Source: Vibrio sinensis (GTDB lineage: Bacteria > Pseudomonadota > Gammaproteobacteria > Enterobacterales > Vibrionaceae). Taken from it: a DNA stretch of 64,000 nt. A program made the translations under genes and the position numbers. A model generated the notes under the pieces. It made no database searches, had not been told where the DNA came from, and worked only from the letters and a program-made list of their open reading frames with translations. Below are positions 1-9,095 of the stretch, piece after piece (within the stretch, counting starts at the first letter, position 1; each line of letters starts with the position of its first letter). The DNA lies in assembly GCF_003605645.1 (NCBI RefSeq), contig NZ_QVMU01000020.1, positions 1 through 64,000 of the forward strand. Reading direction: 5' to 3'.

Positions 1-202
1 TAATTACTTTATCTTCAACAATACCCATACCAGACTCAGCAACCGCTTGTTGAGCAAGAGGAATACGAGCTTGGTTAGCTGCTAGAGATGCTGCACGGAA
101 AATTGCATCTACTTGTTCTTGAGAAAAAGTAGCGAATTCTTCTTGAGCTGCTTTTACGCGAGCTACTAGAGCATCTAGTTCAGCCAGATTAGTTACAGGC
201 AT
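1..202 (-). CDS. adhE: Bifunctional aldehyde-alcohol dehydrogenase AdhE, N-terminal part (cut by window edge)
   Basis: Reading the minus strand from the ATG at 202 gives MPVTNLAELDALVARVKAAQ and continues into a stretch ending VAESGMGIVEDKVI, very close to the start of E. coli AdhE. Only about 67 residues of a protein usually near 890 are inside the window. AdhE reduces acetyl-CoA to ethanol through acetaldehyde using NADH in fermentation; the visible part is the start of the CoA-acylating aldehyde dehydrogenase domain. A strong ribosome-binding site (AGGAG) lies 6-7 bases before the ATG. The neighbouring ychE gene is the usual partner of adhE in enterics and vibrios. Confidence 0.95.
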   Translation of the reverse strand, partial: MPVTNLAELDALVARVKAAQEEFATFSQEQVDAIFRAASLAANQARIPLAQQAVAESGMGIVEDKVI

Positions 203-845
203 AGGGAATCTCCTAAAATTAACAAATATTAAAAACTTTTTATTAAACCTGTTGGTCTGACAAATTCACTTCATTAGTGACTTAGCAAACAACACACTTA
301 GTAAATTGCTTTCATGGCTGAGTATAATATTTCAGAGTGTGAAAAAAATTGACTCAGATCAGTTCTGAAATACTAAATACCACCAAAGCGGTACGTCAAT
401 CAAAAAATAAAAGCTAAGCCATTGATTCACAACCAATTAAACCAAAAATCACACATGCTTAAAAAAAGAGCACTTAGTAAGAATAACTAAAAAACTTACA
501 ATACTTTGTAAAAAACTTTCATTTTTAGACAAAACACCGACTTGTATGCGTGTTTTATCGTGCTACTGAGAGTATATGAAAACCCTACTTTCTCTCTATA
601 ACTCAACACATAATTTGTCAAAAGTGTGCGAATGTTAACGTTTATAGAAATCAACTCGCTCGCCAATCAATGAATACGTAACAAAATTCGTTATGGATGT
701 TTACTTTTTCATCATTAATAAGAATTTCTCAATTGAAAACGGTGTTATTCGTTAGTTTTTTTCATTCGTTTCTCAAACACTTTTGACTTACATTACGCGC
801 CTGAGAATGTATCCCCCTTTCATTTTTCACTTATTGTGAACGAAC
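203..845. other. Long adhE/ychE intergenic region
   Basis: These 643 bases separate the divergent adhE and ychE genes. The stretch is AT-rich and has no convincing gene. It presumably holds the adhE promoter and a long adhE leader, as is known for E. coli adhE. The only recognisable site is an FNR-like sequence at 349-362, listed separately. No RNA gene was recognised. Confidence 0.6.
349..362. promoter_or_regulatory. Possible FNR/ANR-type site upstream of adhE
   Basis: TTGACTCAGATCAG matches the FNR consensus TTGAT-N4-ATCAA at 8 of 10 fixed positions. It lies about 150 bp upstream of the adhE start codon. Anaerobic control of adhE is well known, so the location makes sense, but a single imperfect 14-mer in an AT-rich region is weak evidence. 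Confidence 0.3.
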
Positions 846-1499
846 ATGAGCTATCAGCATATGCAAACTATTGAGCTGGCTATTTTTCTACAATTTTTCT
901 TAGGCCTAGTCGCTGCGGTTAACCCCGTAGGTATTATGCCGGTCTTTGTTTCTCTTACCGGGCACATGGGGTTAGAGGACAAACGTAAAACAGCTGCGAC
1001 TGCAAGTATTGCTGTTGCGGTAATTTTGATCGTCTCTTTATTAGCAGGGCAAATGCTTCTCGATATGTTTAGCATTTCTTTAGATTCGTTCCGTATCGCA
1101 GGTGGCTTGCTGCTACTAAGCATCGCTTTTTCAATGATGAGCGGAAAATTAGGTGAGGATAAGCAAAATAAACAAGAGCAGTCTGAATACGTTAGCCGTG
1201 AACAAATCGGTGTTGTACCTCTTGCCATGCCGTTACTTGCTGGCCCGGGTGCAATCAGCTCAACCATTGTTTATGGTTCACGCTACCCAACGGCACTAGA
1301 CACTTTAGGCATCGCAGTAACCATTATCTTATTTTGCTTATGTACTTGGTTGTTGTTCCGTTCTGCTCCACTGATTGTTCGCTTTTTAGGACAAACAGGG
1401 ATCAACGTGATTACCCGTATTATGGGTTTGATTCTAGCTGCTCTAGGAATTGAGTTTATTGCCAATGGCTTACGAGGCCTGTTCCCAGCTTTCGCGTAA
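846..1499 (+). CDS. ychE: MarC-family integral membrane protein YchE
   Basis: A 217-residue hydrophobic protein with about six membrane segments. The family signature is clear: NPVGIMPVF near residue 26, SFRIAGGLLLL near 80, GKLGEDKQNKQE near 100, VPLAMPLLAGPGAI near 124, and GINVITRIMGLILAALGIEF near the C-terminus. It is closely similar to E. coli YchE, which also neighbours adhE. The MarC/UPF0056 family has no firmly established transport substrate; the old link to multiple antibiotic resistance is not supported. Start: the ATG at 846 has a poor ribosome-binding site, and an in-frame ATG at 861 is an equally possible start. Confidence 0.9.
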   Translation: MSYQHMQTIELAIFLQFFLGLVAAVNPVGIMPVFVSLTGHMGLEDKRKTAATASIAVAVILIVSLLAGQMLLDMFSISLDSFRIAGGLLLLSIAFSMMSGKLGEDKQNKQEQSEYVSREQIGVVPLAMPLLAGPGAISSTIVYGSRYPTALDTLGIAVTIILFCLCTWLLFRSAPLIVRFLGQTGINVITRIMGLILAALGIEFIANGLRGLFPAFA

Positions 1500-1589
1500 T
1501 AGATTCCCTCGTCAGTCTAACAAAGGCGACTTCTAGAATGGCGATGATGGATGTATCATTGAATGACGTTTATCTAATGTCGAAATCAT

Positions 1590-2435
1590 ATGACGCATCC
1601 ATCATTCAAACATCGCCTGTATGTCATTATTTTTGGAACACATACAAAAGCAGGACGCGCTTTTGACATCGCTTTAATTATTGCGATTCTGTCATCCCTA
1701 ATCATTTTTGTTCTCGAGTCAATCCCATCGATTGGGCCCAAATGGGTTCAACCACTTCGATATTTCGAATACTCGTTTACGGCATTGTTTACAATCGAAT
1801 ATTTACTTCGACTCTACTGCTCGCCAAAACCAAAGTCTTACGCCACCAGCTTTTATGGCGTCATAGATTTACTTGCGATCTTACCGACTTACATCGCCAT
1901 TTTCTTCCCAAGCGCATCATTTATGGGTGTTATTCGCCTCTTACGTGTTATGCGTATTTTCCGAGTGCTGAAATTGGTTCGCTATCTACAAGATTCAAAT
2001 ATCTTACTACGCTCACTGCTTATGGCGCGTCGTAAGATTTTCATATTTTTTAGTACTGTAGCGATTTTAGTAACCATATTTGGTGCTTTGATCTATGTGA
2101 TTGAAGGCCCTGAAAATGGCTTCACGAGTATTCCACAAAGTATCTATTGGGCGATTGTGACAATTACAACCGTTGGCTATGGGGATTTAGTGCCCAAAAC
2201 TCCCCTAGGTAAAGGCCTCGCTTCTTTAACCATGTTACTTGGTTATTCAATATTGGCCGTACCAACAGGGATCATTACTGCAGAATTGAGTAATGAAATG
2301 CACTCACATAAGGAATTAGTCAAATGCCCAAACTGCAATCAACCGGGGCATGATTCAGACGCAATGCACTGCAAACACTGCGGTAGCGAACTGGCTGATC
2401 CTGATGATAGAGTGGTAACGGGGAAGAAAGGTTAA
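1590..2435 (+). CDS. Voltage-gated-type potassium channel with C-terminal zinc ribbon
   Basis: A 281-residue six-helix ion-channel protein of the bacterial Kv type. Segment S4 carries regularly spaced arginines (RLLRVMRIFRVLKLVRYL, about residues 115-132). The selectivity filter TTVGYGDL lies at about residues 194-201 between the last two helices, so K+ selectivity is expected. After S6 a cytoplasmic tail carries two CxxC pairs (CPNCNQ and CKHCGS, about residues 248-266), which looks like a small zinc ribbon. Family knowledge gives an inner-membrane K+ channel; what the zinc ribbon does here is unknown. No strong ribosome-binding site precedes the ATG. A strong terminator follows. Confidence 0.88.
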   Translation: MTHPSFKHRLYVIIFGTHTKAGRAFDIALIIAILSSLIIFVLESIPSIGPKWVQPLRYFEYSFTALFTIEYLLRLYCSPKPKSYATSFYGVIDLLAILPTYIAIFFPSASFMGVIRLLRVMRIFRVLKLVRYLQDSNILLRSLLMARRKIFIFFSTVAILVTIFGALIYVIEGPENGFTSIPQSIYWAIVTITTVGYGDLVPKTPLGKGLASLTMLLGYSILAVPTGIITAELSNEMHSHKELVKCPNCNQPGHDSDAMHCKHCGSELADPDDRVVTGKKG

Positions 2436-2475
2436 CGCGTTAAGAATACCGCTAGTTTCGTTAAATAGCACCATG

Positions 2476-2510
2476 AAAAAAGGCTATCGTATTTTACGAT
2501 AGCCTTTTCT
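2476..2510. terminator. Bidirectional terminator between the K+ channel gene and asd
   Basis: The inverted repeat AAAAGGCTATCGTA / TACGATAGCCTTTT is separated by a 3-base loop. An A-run on the left and T-run on the right let it act for both converging genes. Confidence 0.85.
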
Positions 2511-2582
2511 ATTTCATTTCAGACGACTCAATTTAATGCCTACAGATCAACGCAGCTAAGTCGCCTAAAATGCACCGTCGCT

Positions 2583-3722
2583 TTAGACTGCCTGTTTTTC
2601 AGCTAAGATAATACGTAGCGTACGACGTAGCGGCTCTGCAGCACCCCATAATAATTGGTCGCCAACAGTAAATGCGTTTAGGAAGTCATCACCCATCGCC
2701 ATCTTGCGTAGACGGCCAACTGGGATAGATAGCGTACCTGTTACTTTCGCTGGCGTTAGCTCTTGCGCGGTAATGTCACGCTCGTTCGGGATCACTTTAA
2801 CCCAATCATTATGGGTCGCGATGATCTCTTCGATCTCATCCATAGGTACATTTTGTTTCAGCTTGATCGTCAATGCCTGAGAATGGCAGCGCATCGCGCC
2901 AATACGGACACAAGTACCATCAATAGGAACAGGAGCATTCTGGAATCCAAGGATCTTGTTCGCTTCAACACCCGCTTTCCATTCTTCTTTGCTTTGGCCG
3001 TTATCACGTTTTACATCAATCCACGGGATCAATGAACCCGCTAGTGGTACTCCAAATTTATCCGTAGGGAATGAGCCACAACGCATCGTCTCTGCGACTT
3101 TACGGTCAATATCTAAGATAGAGCTCGACGGATTCGCTAATTCAGAGCTCACTGAGTCATTAATGACACCCATTTGTGAGATAAGCTCGCGCATGTTCTG
3201 TGCACCCGCGCCAGAGGCAGCTTGGTAAGTCATCGCGCTTGTCCATTCCACTAGACCTTTTTCAAATAGACCACCGAGGCCCATAAGCATCAAGCTAACT
3301 GTACAGTTGCCACCAACGAATGTATTGGTGCCACTGTGAATACCTTGTTGGATTTGAACGTGGTTAACAGGATCCAGCGTAATAATCGAATCTGATGCCA
3401 TACGTAGTGTGGAAGCGGCATCAATCCAGTAGCCTTTCCAACCCGCTTGACGAAGTGCTGGGTACACTTTTTCAGTGTAGCTACCACCTTGGCAGGTAAT
3501 CACAGCATCTAACTGTTTTAAACTTTCAATATCAAACGCATCTTGTAGATTTCCCGCATCTTTACCCACCTTACTATTTCCAAACTGGGGAGCAGGAATA
3601 CCAATTTGCGATGTACTGTAAAATACTGGCTCAATAAAGTTGAAATCACCCTCTTCAATCATTCGTTGCATCAACACAGAACCAACCATGCCACGCCAAC
3701 CGACTAAACCTACTCTCATCAT
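2583..3722 (-). CDS. asd: Aspartate-semialdehyde dehydrogenase
   Basis: A 379-residue cytoplasmic enzyme that makes L-aspartate 4-semialdehyde from aspartyl phosphate with NADPH, the branch point to lysine, diaminopimelate, methionine and threonine. The N-terminal nucleotide-binding motif GLVGWRGMVGSVL (residues 5-17), the catalytic cysteine in FVGGNCTVSL (Cys140) and the RCHSQALTIKL histidine motif match E. coli Asd nearly residue for residue. Two adjacent ATG codons (3722 and 3719) both fit the upstream GGAGAG site. It stands alone, convergent with the K+ channel gene. Confidence 0.96.
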   Translation of the reverse strand: MMRVGLVGWRGMVGSVLMQRMIEEGDFNFIEPVFYSTSQIGIPAPQFGNSKVGKDAGNLQDAFDIESLKQLDAVITCQGGSYTEKVYPALRQAGWKGYWIDAASTLRMASDSIITLDPVNHVQIQQGIHSGTNTFVGGNCTVSLMLMGLGGLFEKGLVEWTSAMTYQAASGAGAQNMRELISQMGVINDSVSSELANPSSSILDIDRKVAETMRCGSFPTDKFGVPLAGSLIPWIDVKRDNGQSKEEWKAGVEANKILGFQNAPVPIDGTCVRIGAMRCHSQALTIKLKQNVPMDEIEEIIATHNDWVKVIPNERDITAQELTPAKVTGTLSIPVGRLRKMAMGDDFLNAFTVGDQLLWGAAEPLRRTLRIILAEKQAV

Positions 3723-4278
3723 CTACTCTCCATGTATTTTTTAGAACTGGGTATCCAACCATATTTCAATTTTCACACAAAAATCTCAAGTGAAATATCA
3801 TCTCTAGCTACAACTTTTGCGATTATTTTAATGAATTCACCATAAAACGGGCATTTTCATCACGATTAACCGCTCTAAGTTACACAATCAAATCTCAATA
3901 GACCCAAAAACCACGCGACACATCTGTAACACACAAAAAACACACCACAAAAACCAATCAGCATCATCTCATTAACAATTATTGAAATAATTAACTATAT
4001 TTCAACCAATTTAAAGCTAGATGCAATACACAAATGAAACACACTCGATATATTCATCCAATTAAGGTAAAGTCCGCACTATTAAAATGGAGTTGACACT
4101 CGTATCAATCACTTAGCTTTATCAGAGTTGATCTGATGGCGTACCTAATCAACTAATGTGTACCATCAAATTGAAGCGCTTGTGTTATTTACATGGCCTC
4201 TATATTTATTTGTCATACATTTTGTTTAGTTCGCCCAAGCTAAGGAATGAACAGTATTAAATAGCTAAGAGGCTCGCG
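3723..4278. other. Intergenic region between divergent asd and nhaC
   Basis: 556 AT-rich bases with no gene. It must contain both promoters; a TTGACA hexamer at 4093-4098 could be a -35 element for the antiporter gene, but no well-spaced -10 stands out. I looked for a lysine riboswitch, which can precede lysine genes or NhaC-like transporters, and did not recognise its conserved blocks. Confidence 0.5.
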
Positions 4279-5715
4279 ATGACGCAACGTACACTTCGCC
4301 TACCAAGTTTGACGCAAGTATTTGTATCACTTGGTTTATTCCTACTGATGGCATTTTCATTTACCGCCAAGTTTAATTTGCCAATTCAGCTCGCGCTGTA
4401 CATTGGTTGGTTCATTATTATCCTATTGGGCTTAAGACTTGGTCATAAATACAAGGAGTTAGAGCAAGCTGCTCTTAATGGCATATCTAATGGACTCGGC
4501 GCGGTATTGATTCTATTAGCGGTTGGTGCACTGGTCGGAACTTGGATTTCGGGTGGTATTGTGCCGACGATTATTTACTATGGCCTTAAAGCAATCCATC
4601 CTTCTATCTTCCTTCTTGCAACCATGGTGATTTGTTCGTTAACCGCTTTAGCAACCGGTACTTCTTGGGGAGCGGCTGGTACTGCAGGTATTGCGATGAT
4701 GGGGATTGGTCAAGGTCTTGGTGTTCCTGCTCCAATTACCGCAGGTGCTATTTTGTCTGGCTGCTACTTCGGCGATAAAATGTCACCATTGTCTGATTCC
4801 GTTATCTTAGCTTCTTCAATGTCGAATGTTGAAGTCGTTGAACATATCAAAGGCATGCTCCCAATTGCGCTCATAAGCTACATTATTACCGGCATTCTAT
4901 TCACCCTGTTTGGTTTTCATTTTGCGGGTAACATCGATATGTCACAAGTTGACGGCGTTATCGCAGCAATGGAACAACAGTTCTATATCACACCGTACTC
5001 TTTTGTTCCTGTATTAATCGTTCTTGGTTTACTGGCTCTTCGTATGCCCTCTTTCCCTGTGATCAGTTTTGGTTCATTACTGGGCATTATTTGGGCGGTA
5101 ATGATCCAAGATGTAAATTTCTTGACGGCTTTCCAGACAGCATGGGAACCATACTCAATTTTATCTGGTGTAGATTTTATTGATTCAATCTTAAATCGAG
5201 GTGGTATGTCTTCTATGCTGGGCTCGGTCGCTGTTATCGTATTTGGTTTAGGCTTTGGTGGACTGCTTGATAAAGTTGGCGTACTAGAAACCGTCGCAAA
5301 AATGTTTGAACGCCATGTCAATAGCGCTGGTTCTTTGGCAACAAGCACCATCGCCACTGCATTTATGGGTAACGTATTTGGTTCAGCGATGTATGTCTCT
5401 CTGATCCTGACACCGAAAATCTGTGCGAAAAATTATGACCGTTTAGGTTATAAGCGTAAGAATCTATCGCGAAATGCTGAATTCGGTGGCACGTTAACAT
5501 CAGGTATGGTGCCTTGGAGTGATAATGGTATCTACATGGCCAGTATTCTTGGTGTTGCGACGCTATCTTACGCACCTTTCATGTGGTTGAGCTTCGTTTG
5601 TATCTTGGTGACCATCGTGACGTCTTACATGGGTTGGTTTGTTGACAAATGTGAACCTACCGAAGAAGTCGTGGAGACTAACGATACCCAACTCGTTAAT
5701 CAGCCTGCTAGCTAA
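4279..5715 (+). CDS. nhaC: NhaC-family Na+/H+ antiporter-type transporter
   Basis: A 478-residue inner-membrane protein with about 11-12 hydrophobic segments. Family hallmarks include TALATGTSWGAAGTAGIAMM (about residues 122-141), SGCYFGDKMSPLSDSVILAS (about 159-178) and GGTLTSGMVPWSDNGIYMA near the C-terminus. NhaC-type proteins exchange Na+ for H+, but some members carry amino acids or organic acids, so the ion role is probable rather than certain. The ATG has an AGAGG ribosome-binding site 7 bases upstream. The gene is a single unit followed by a strong terminator. Confidence 0.85.
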   Translation: MTQRTLRLPSLTQVFVSLGLFLLMAFSFTAKFNLPIQLALYIGWFIIILLGLRLGHKYKELEQAALNGISNGLGAVLILLAVGALVGTWISGGIVPTIIYYGLKAIHPSIFLLATMVICSLTALATGTSWGAAGTAGIAMMGIGQGLGVPAPITAGAILSGCYFGDKMSPLSDSVILASSMSNVEVVEHIKGMLPIALISYIITGILFTLFGFHFAGNIDMSQVDGVIAAMEQQFYITPYSFVPVLIVLGLLALRMPSFPVISFGSLLGIIWAVMIQDVNFLTAFQTAWEPYSILSGVDFIDSILNRGGMSSMLGSVAVIVFGLGFGGLLDKVGVLETVAKMFERHVNSAGSLATSTIATAFMGNVFGSAMYVSLILTPKICAKNYDRLGYKRKNLSRNAEFGGTLTSGMVPWSDNGIYMASILGVATLSYAPFMWLSFVCILVTIVTSYMGWFVDKCEPTEEVVETNDTQLVNQPAS

Positions 5716-5792
5716 ATCAAGCAACTCAACGAAATAGCTAAATGACACCGCCAAACAATGAATTGGCAGCTGCATATCTAAAGTAATCACCA

Positions 5793-5820
5793 TAAAAAGA
5801 GCGCTTCGGCGCTCTTTTTA
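5793..5820. terminator. Bidirectional terminator after nhaC
   Basis: AAAAAGAGCGC / GCGCTCTTTTT around a TTCG tetraloop, with A and T runs on either side. It serves the converging nhaC and Hpt-protein genes. Confidence 0.9.
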
Positions 5821-5839
5821 AATGCTGACTCTTTTTAAC

Positions 5840-7087
5840 TTAAGCGGTTAGCGATTTTTCTTTTTCCAAAAAGGATTCAGCTTCTTTAATAGCTTGAGTT
5901 AAATGCTCATCAAGCTGATCTAATAGTGACGGAATCGCACTGACATCATCTTGAATCGCAACTTCAAGATTTCCCGCAGTTTGTTTCAATGCTTCAGCTC
6001 CAAGATTCCCCCCAACACCTTTTAGGCTATGAGCTTTTCGCATCGCCTCTTCAGGGGCATCCGTAATCAATGTTGTGATTTTTGCCACATCGTGTTGATG
6101 ATCTTGAATAAAGAGATCAAGCAGTAAACACATCGATTCACGATCACCATTCAGTGACTCCAGCATATCGTCAAAATCGATACTCGGTAGAGAGTTTTTC
6201 TCTTGGATTTGAAAAGAAGATATATCCCTTTTCTTCGTAAATTCTACTCTATCTGTATTTTCTTCACTCTCACTGGAAATACCCGAATCTTCATCCTGCT
6301 TCCAACCTTTTTGACCAAGCGCCCCTTGCCACAAAACCAATTGCGATAGCATCACGACACCGCTAAAAATAATACCCAACAATAATTGAGAACGAATTAA
6401 ACTGTGGTATTGATCTTCCACTGCTGCAATTTGATCATGTACTGAATGAGTGAGTAGCTTTTCAGTAAAATAACTACCTTGAGCGAATCCCCCAAGGACT
6501 TGAGAGGTCTTAGCCAACAAGCGCTGCAAGTCTTGGCGCTGTTTGTCAGGTAAGTCTATAGATAATAAATAGAGAGCATCAAGATCGCGAAATGTCGCAG
6601 GACTCATATCATCGGTGGAAAATATGGCTTCAAACACATTGGCACTCAAACGATAATAGAGCTGAGCTATCTCAGAATCGCTTTGATAGACACTTCGGCT
6701 AACTTGAATTTGTTTAGCTACTGCCAAAAGCTCTAGATCGTTATCCAAAAGCCCTTGCATTTGCTCAGTAAAACGCTCGATAGTCCAGAGTAGTTGCTGA
6801 ATATCTGGTGCTAACCAGTTAGCATTATTATCAGATTCAATTTGCATACTCATCGAACGTATAAGTTGCAAATCAAGAGCTTGTAAGTCAGTTGACTGCA
6901 TTCGATATGGAGGTTCGAGATACAAGGTCCCTTTTAACTCTTCAATGGTATTGCCAAGCTCTTCAACGTGTTCCATTGTCACAGCAATGGAACGATAATT
7001 GGTTGTTAGAACCCCTACCCCTAGCAGCCAAACTAGCAGTAATACCCAACCAATCTTGAGCTGAATTCGTCCCATACTCTCACTCAT
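5840..7087 (-). CDS. Membrane-anchored protein with periplasmic sensor region and C-terminal Hpt domain
   Basis: A 415-residue protein. A transmembrane helix at about residues 10-30 is followed by a roughly 200-residue helical, probably periplasmic, region; a second helix lies at about 235-258. A hydrophilic linker leads to a C-terminal histidine phosphotransfer domain (about 308-400) whose phosphorylatable residue is His353 in AHSLKGVGGNLG. No kinase core, ATP-binding domain or receiver domain is present, so it could only receive or pass on a phosphoryl group, or act as a phosphatase or anchor. It lies 183 bases downstream of the GGDEF-EAL gene on the same strand, so it may belong to the same transcription unit. 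Exact function is unknown. Confidence 0.75.
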   Translation of the reverse strand: MSESMGRIQLKIGWVLLLVWLLGVGVLTTNYRSIAVTMEHVEELGNTIEELKGTLYLEPPYRMQSTDLQALDLQLIRSMSMQIESDNNANWLAPDIQQLLWTIERFTEQMQGLLDNDLELLAVAKQIQVSRSVYQSDSEIAQLYYRLSANVFEAIFSTDDMSPATFRDLDALYLLSIDLPDKQRQDLQRLLAKTSQVLGGFAQGSYFTEKLLTHSVHDQIAAVEDQYHSLIRSQLLLGIIFSGVVMLSQLVLWQGALGQKGWKQDEDSGISSESEENTDRVEFTKKRDISSFQIQEKNSLPSIDFDDMLESLNGDRESMCLLLDLFIQDHQHDVAKITTLITDAPEEAMRKAHSLKGVGGNLGAEALKQTAGNLEVAIQDDVSAIPSLLDQLDEHLTQAIKEAESFLEKEKSLTA

Positions 7088-7270
7088 ATTCTGTAACGTC
7101 CTTAGAATACAAGCATATACTGAATCAGCTTAATCGGAGGCAAAAAGCCGTAAATTCATCCAGCGAACAAAGGATGACTGTCAAAAAATCAGTACTTCAT
7201 CACGATTTAGCAGTAAGAAACTGGCTATTTACCTAAGCCAGACAAATAGCTCCTTGATAACGGAATTAGA

Positions 7271-9085
7271 CTACGATAAAAGTTGGTTGTTGATTAGTGC
7301 AACAAACTCATCTTCCGGAACTGGTCGACTGAAATAGTAGCCTTGGAATTTTTCACACCCTAACGCTCGAATGTAATCTAACTGTTCAGCTTGCTCAATT
7401 CCCTCAGCAACACAGCTCAATTTCATGTTATGTGCCATGGCCAAAATGAGTTCTATTACACTGCGGTTTTGTTCATGTTCAATATTACCAACAAAGCTCT
7501 TATCTATTTTCAACTCGGTAATGGGCAGTTGTAACAAGTGATCAATTGATGAGAAACCGGTCCCAAAATCATCCAAAGAAAACTGAATTTTATGATCAAT
7601 TAAATCATCCATACTGGCTCGTATTGCTGCCACATCCTCAAACATAACGGTTTCAGTAATCTCCATCTTAAGATTCTTCACTTCGGGATATTGGGCCAAC
7701 AACGACATTAATTGCGCCATAAAAGTGGTATTTGAAAAATGTGATGGGCTGATATTGATACTAAAACTCAAATGATGCCATTGATATTGGTTAATCATGC
7801 TAATCACCCGTTGAAACAACCAATAGGTGACCATTGGTAACTTACGCATGGTTTCCAACTCATCAATAAACTTGATCGGGGGGACTAATTCACCGGCCTG
7901 GTTACGCCAACGAAGTAAGATTTCTCCGCCAACGATGTTCTGCTTTTGATCGACAATAGGTTGAATATAAGCAATAAAGTGTTCGCTCAAGTCCTGTTCA
8001 AGACAACGCATTAACTCGCGACGAATCGCAAATCTCTCTCCCATCCATTCTTGATAACAAACACAATTAGGTGCATTTAAACGCTTGGCATGGGAAAGCG
8101 CAATATCTGCTAAGTGCAAACGAAACTCTAAACTATCTTCGATCTTACCGTGGTACAGCCCTAATCTAAGATGAAAATCAGGTGAGGCATGAGTGTTAAG
8201 ACCATAATCCTGAATGTTTGCAACAATGGTTTCACTCATCGCAATGGTGGAGGTTAAGTGTTCTGATTGTTTATCGCGGTCAAAAAACAGAGCCACCACA
8301 AATTCATCGGCACCAAAACGCGCGACAATATCTTCAGCGCGTTGAGTTAACGTCAGTAACTGTTGACCGACGAAACATAATAGATTGTCACCAGATTGAT
8401 GGCCAAATCTGTCATTGATGAGTTTAAAGTTGTCGACATCCGCAGAAATAATAGCGCAGTAAAGGTTAGATTCACTTTGTTCAAGGCGTTGTTGTACTTG
8501 CTCGTAGAAATAACCTCGATTAAATACCCCCGTTAAACTGTCTTGAAAAGCCAGCATTCTCAAGGTGCGTTCTTGCTCTATTTGCTCGGTAATATTGAGA
8601 ATCGCCCCCACAACGCGCAGAGGTTTACCATCGCTATCTCGCTCAACCACATCGCCACTATCTCGAACCAAAATAAACTGATTACCTCGAGTCTTCATCC
8701 GATATTGACAATGAAAAGGGCCCTCATCCGCAATGCAGCGCTCAATCGCGCTAATAACAGTATTTCGATCATCTGGATGGATAATATTTAGATAGGTTTC
8801 AATGGTATGAATCAATCGATGATCCTTATCATCGATGATTTCTAGCCACTTTTTATTATGTTTGATCGCTCCGTTTTGCAGATTCCAATCCCACACCCAT
8901 TCATTGATAGCATTTTTTGAAAAATCAAGGTGTTGAATACTGCTACTCTCTTTTGCCAATGTATCGCTATCAAACTCGGTGGTTAAGGTGACGTGACGCT
9001 GATTATTCAGATCATCTAACGTTAGATCCATTGCTCTTCTTCTTGGTGGTCTAAGCTTATTTTTTTTCTTTTGATATTCCATCAT
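7271..9085 (-). CDS. PAS / degenerate GGDEF / EAL protein, probable c-di-GMP phosphodiesterase
   Basis: A soluble protein of 604 residues from the ATG at 9085, chosen because AGGGAGGGG lies just upstream; an ATG three bases on is also possible. A PAS domain (about residues 60-170) is followed by a GGDEF domain in which the signature reads GADEF (258-262), while the upstream product-binding I-site RxxD (RAED, 249-252) is kept. The EAL domain starts with EILLR (388-392) and keeps the catalytic NIS, EITET, DDFGTG (505-510), KIDKSF and AEGIE motifs. I infer an active phosphodiesterase with a regulatory rather than synthetic GGDEF domain. It starts 10 bases after the upstream cyclase gene ends. 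Confidence 0.85.
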   Translation of the reverse strand: MMEYQKKKNKLRPPRRRAMDLTLDDLNNQRHVTLTTEFDSDTLAKESSSIQHLDFSKNAINEWVWDWNLQNGAIKHNKKWLEIIDDKDHRLIHTIETYLNIIHPDDRNTVISAIERCIADEGPFHCQYRMKTRGNQFILVRDSGDVVERDSDGKPLRVVGAILNITEQIEQERTLRMLAFQDSLTGVFNRGYFYEQVQQRLEQSESNLYCAIISADVDNFKLINDRFGHQSGDNLLCFVGQQLLTLTQRAEDIVARFGADEFVVALFFDRDKQSEHLTSTIAMSETIVANIQDYGLNTHASPDFHLRLGLYHGKIEDSLEFRLHLADIALSHAKRLNAPNCVCYQEWMGERFAIRRELMRCLEQDLSEHFIAYIQPIVDQKQNIVGGEILLRWRNQAGELVPPIKFIDELETMRKLPMVTYWLFQRVISMINQYQWHHLSFSINISPSHFSNTTFMAQLMSLLAQYPEVKNLKMEITETVMFEDVAAIRASMDDLIDHKIQFSLDDFGTGFSSIDHLLQLPITELKIDKSFVGNIEHEQNRSVIELILAMAHNMKLSCVAEGIEQAEQLDYIRALGCEKFQGYYFSRPVPEDEFVALINNQLLS

Positions 9086-9095
9086 CTTCCCCTCC

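Noticed and set aside
3723..4278. Lysine riboswitch between asd and the NhaC-type gene
   Set aside because: None of the conserved lysine-riboswitch sequence blocks was recognisable on either strand.
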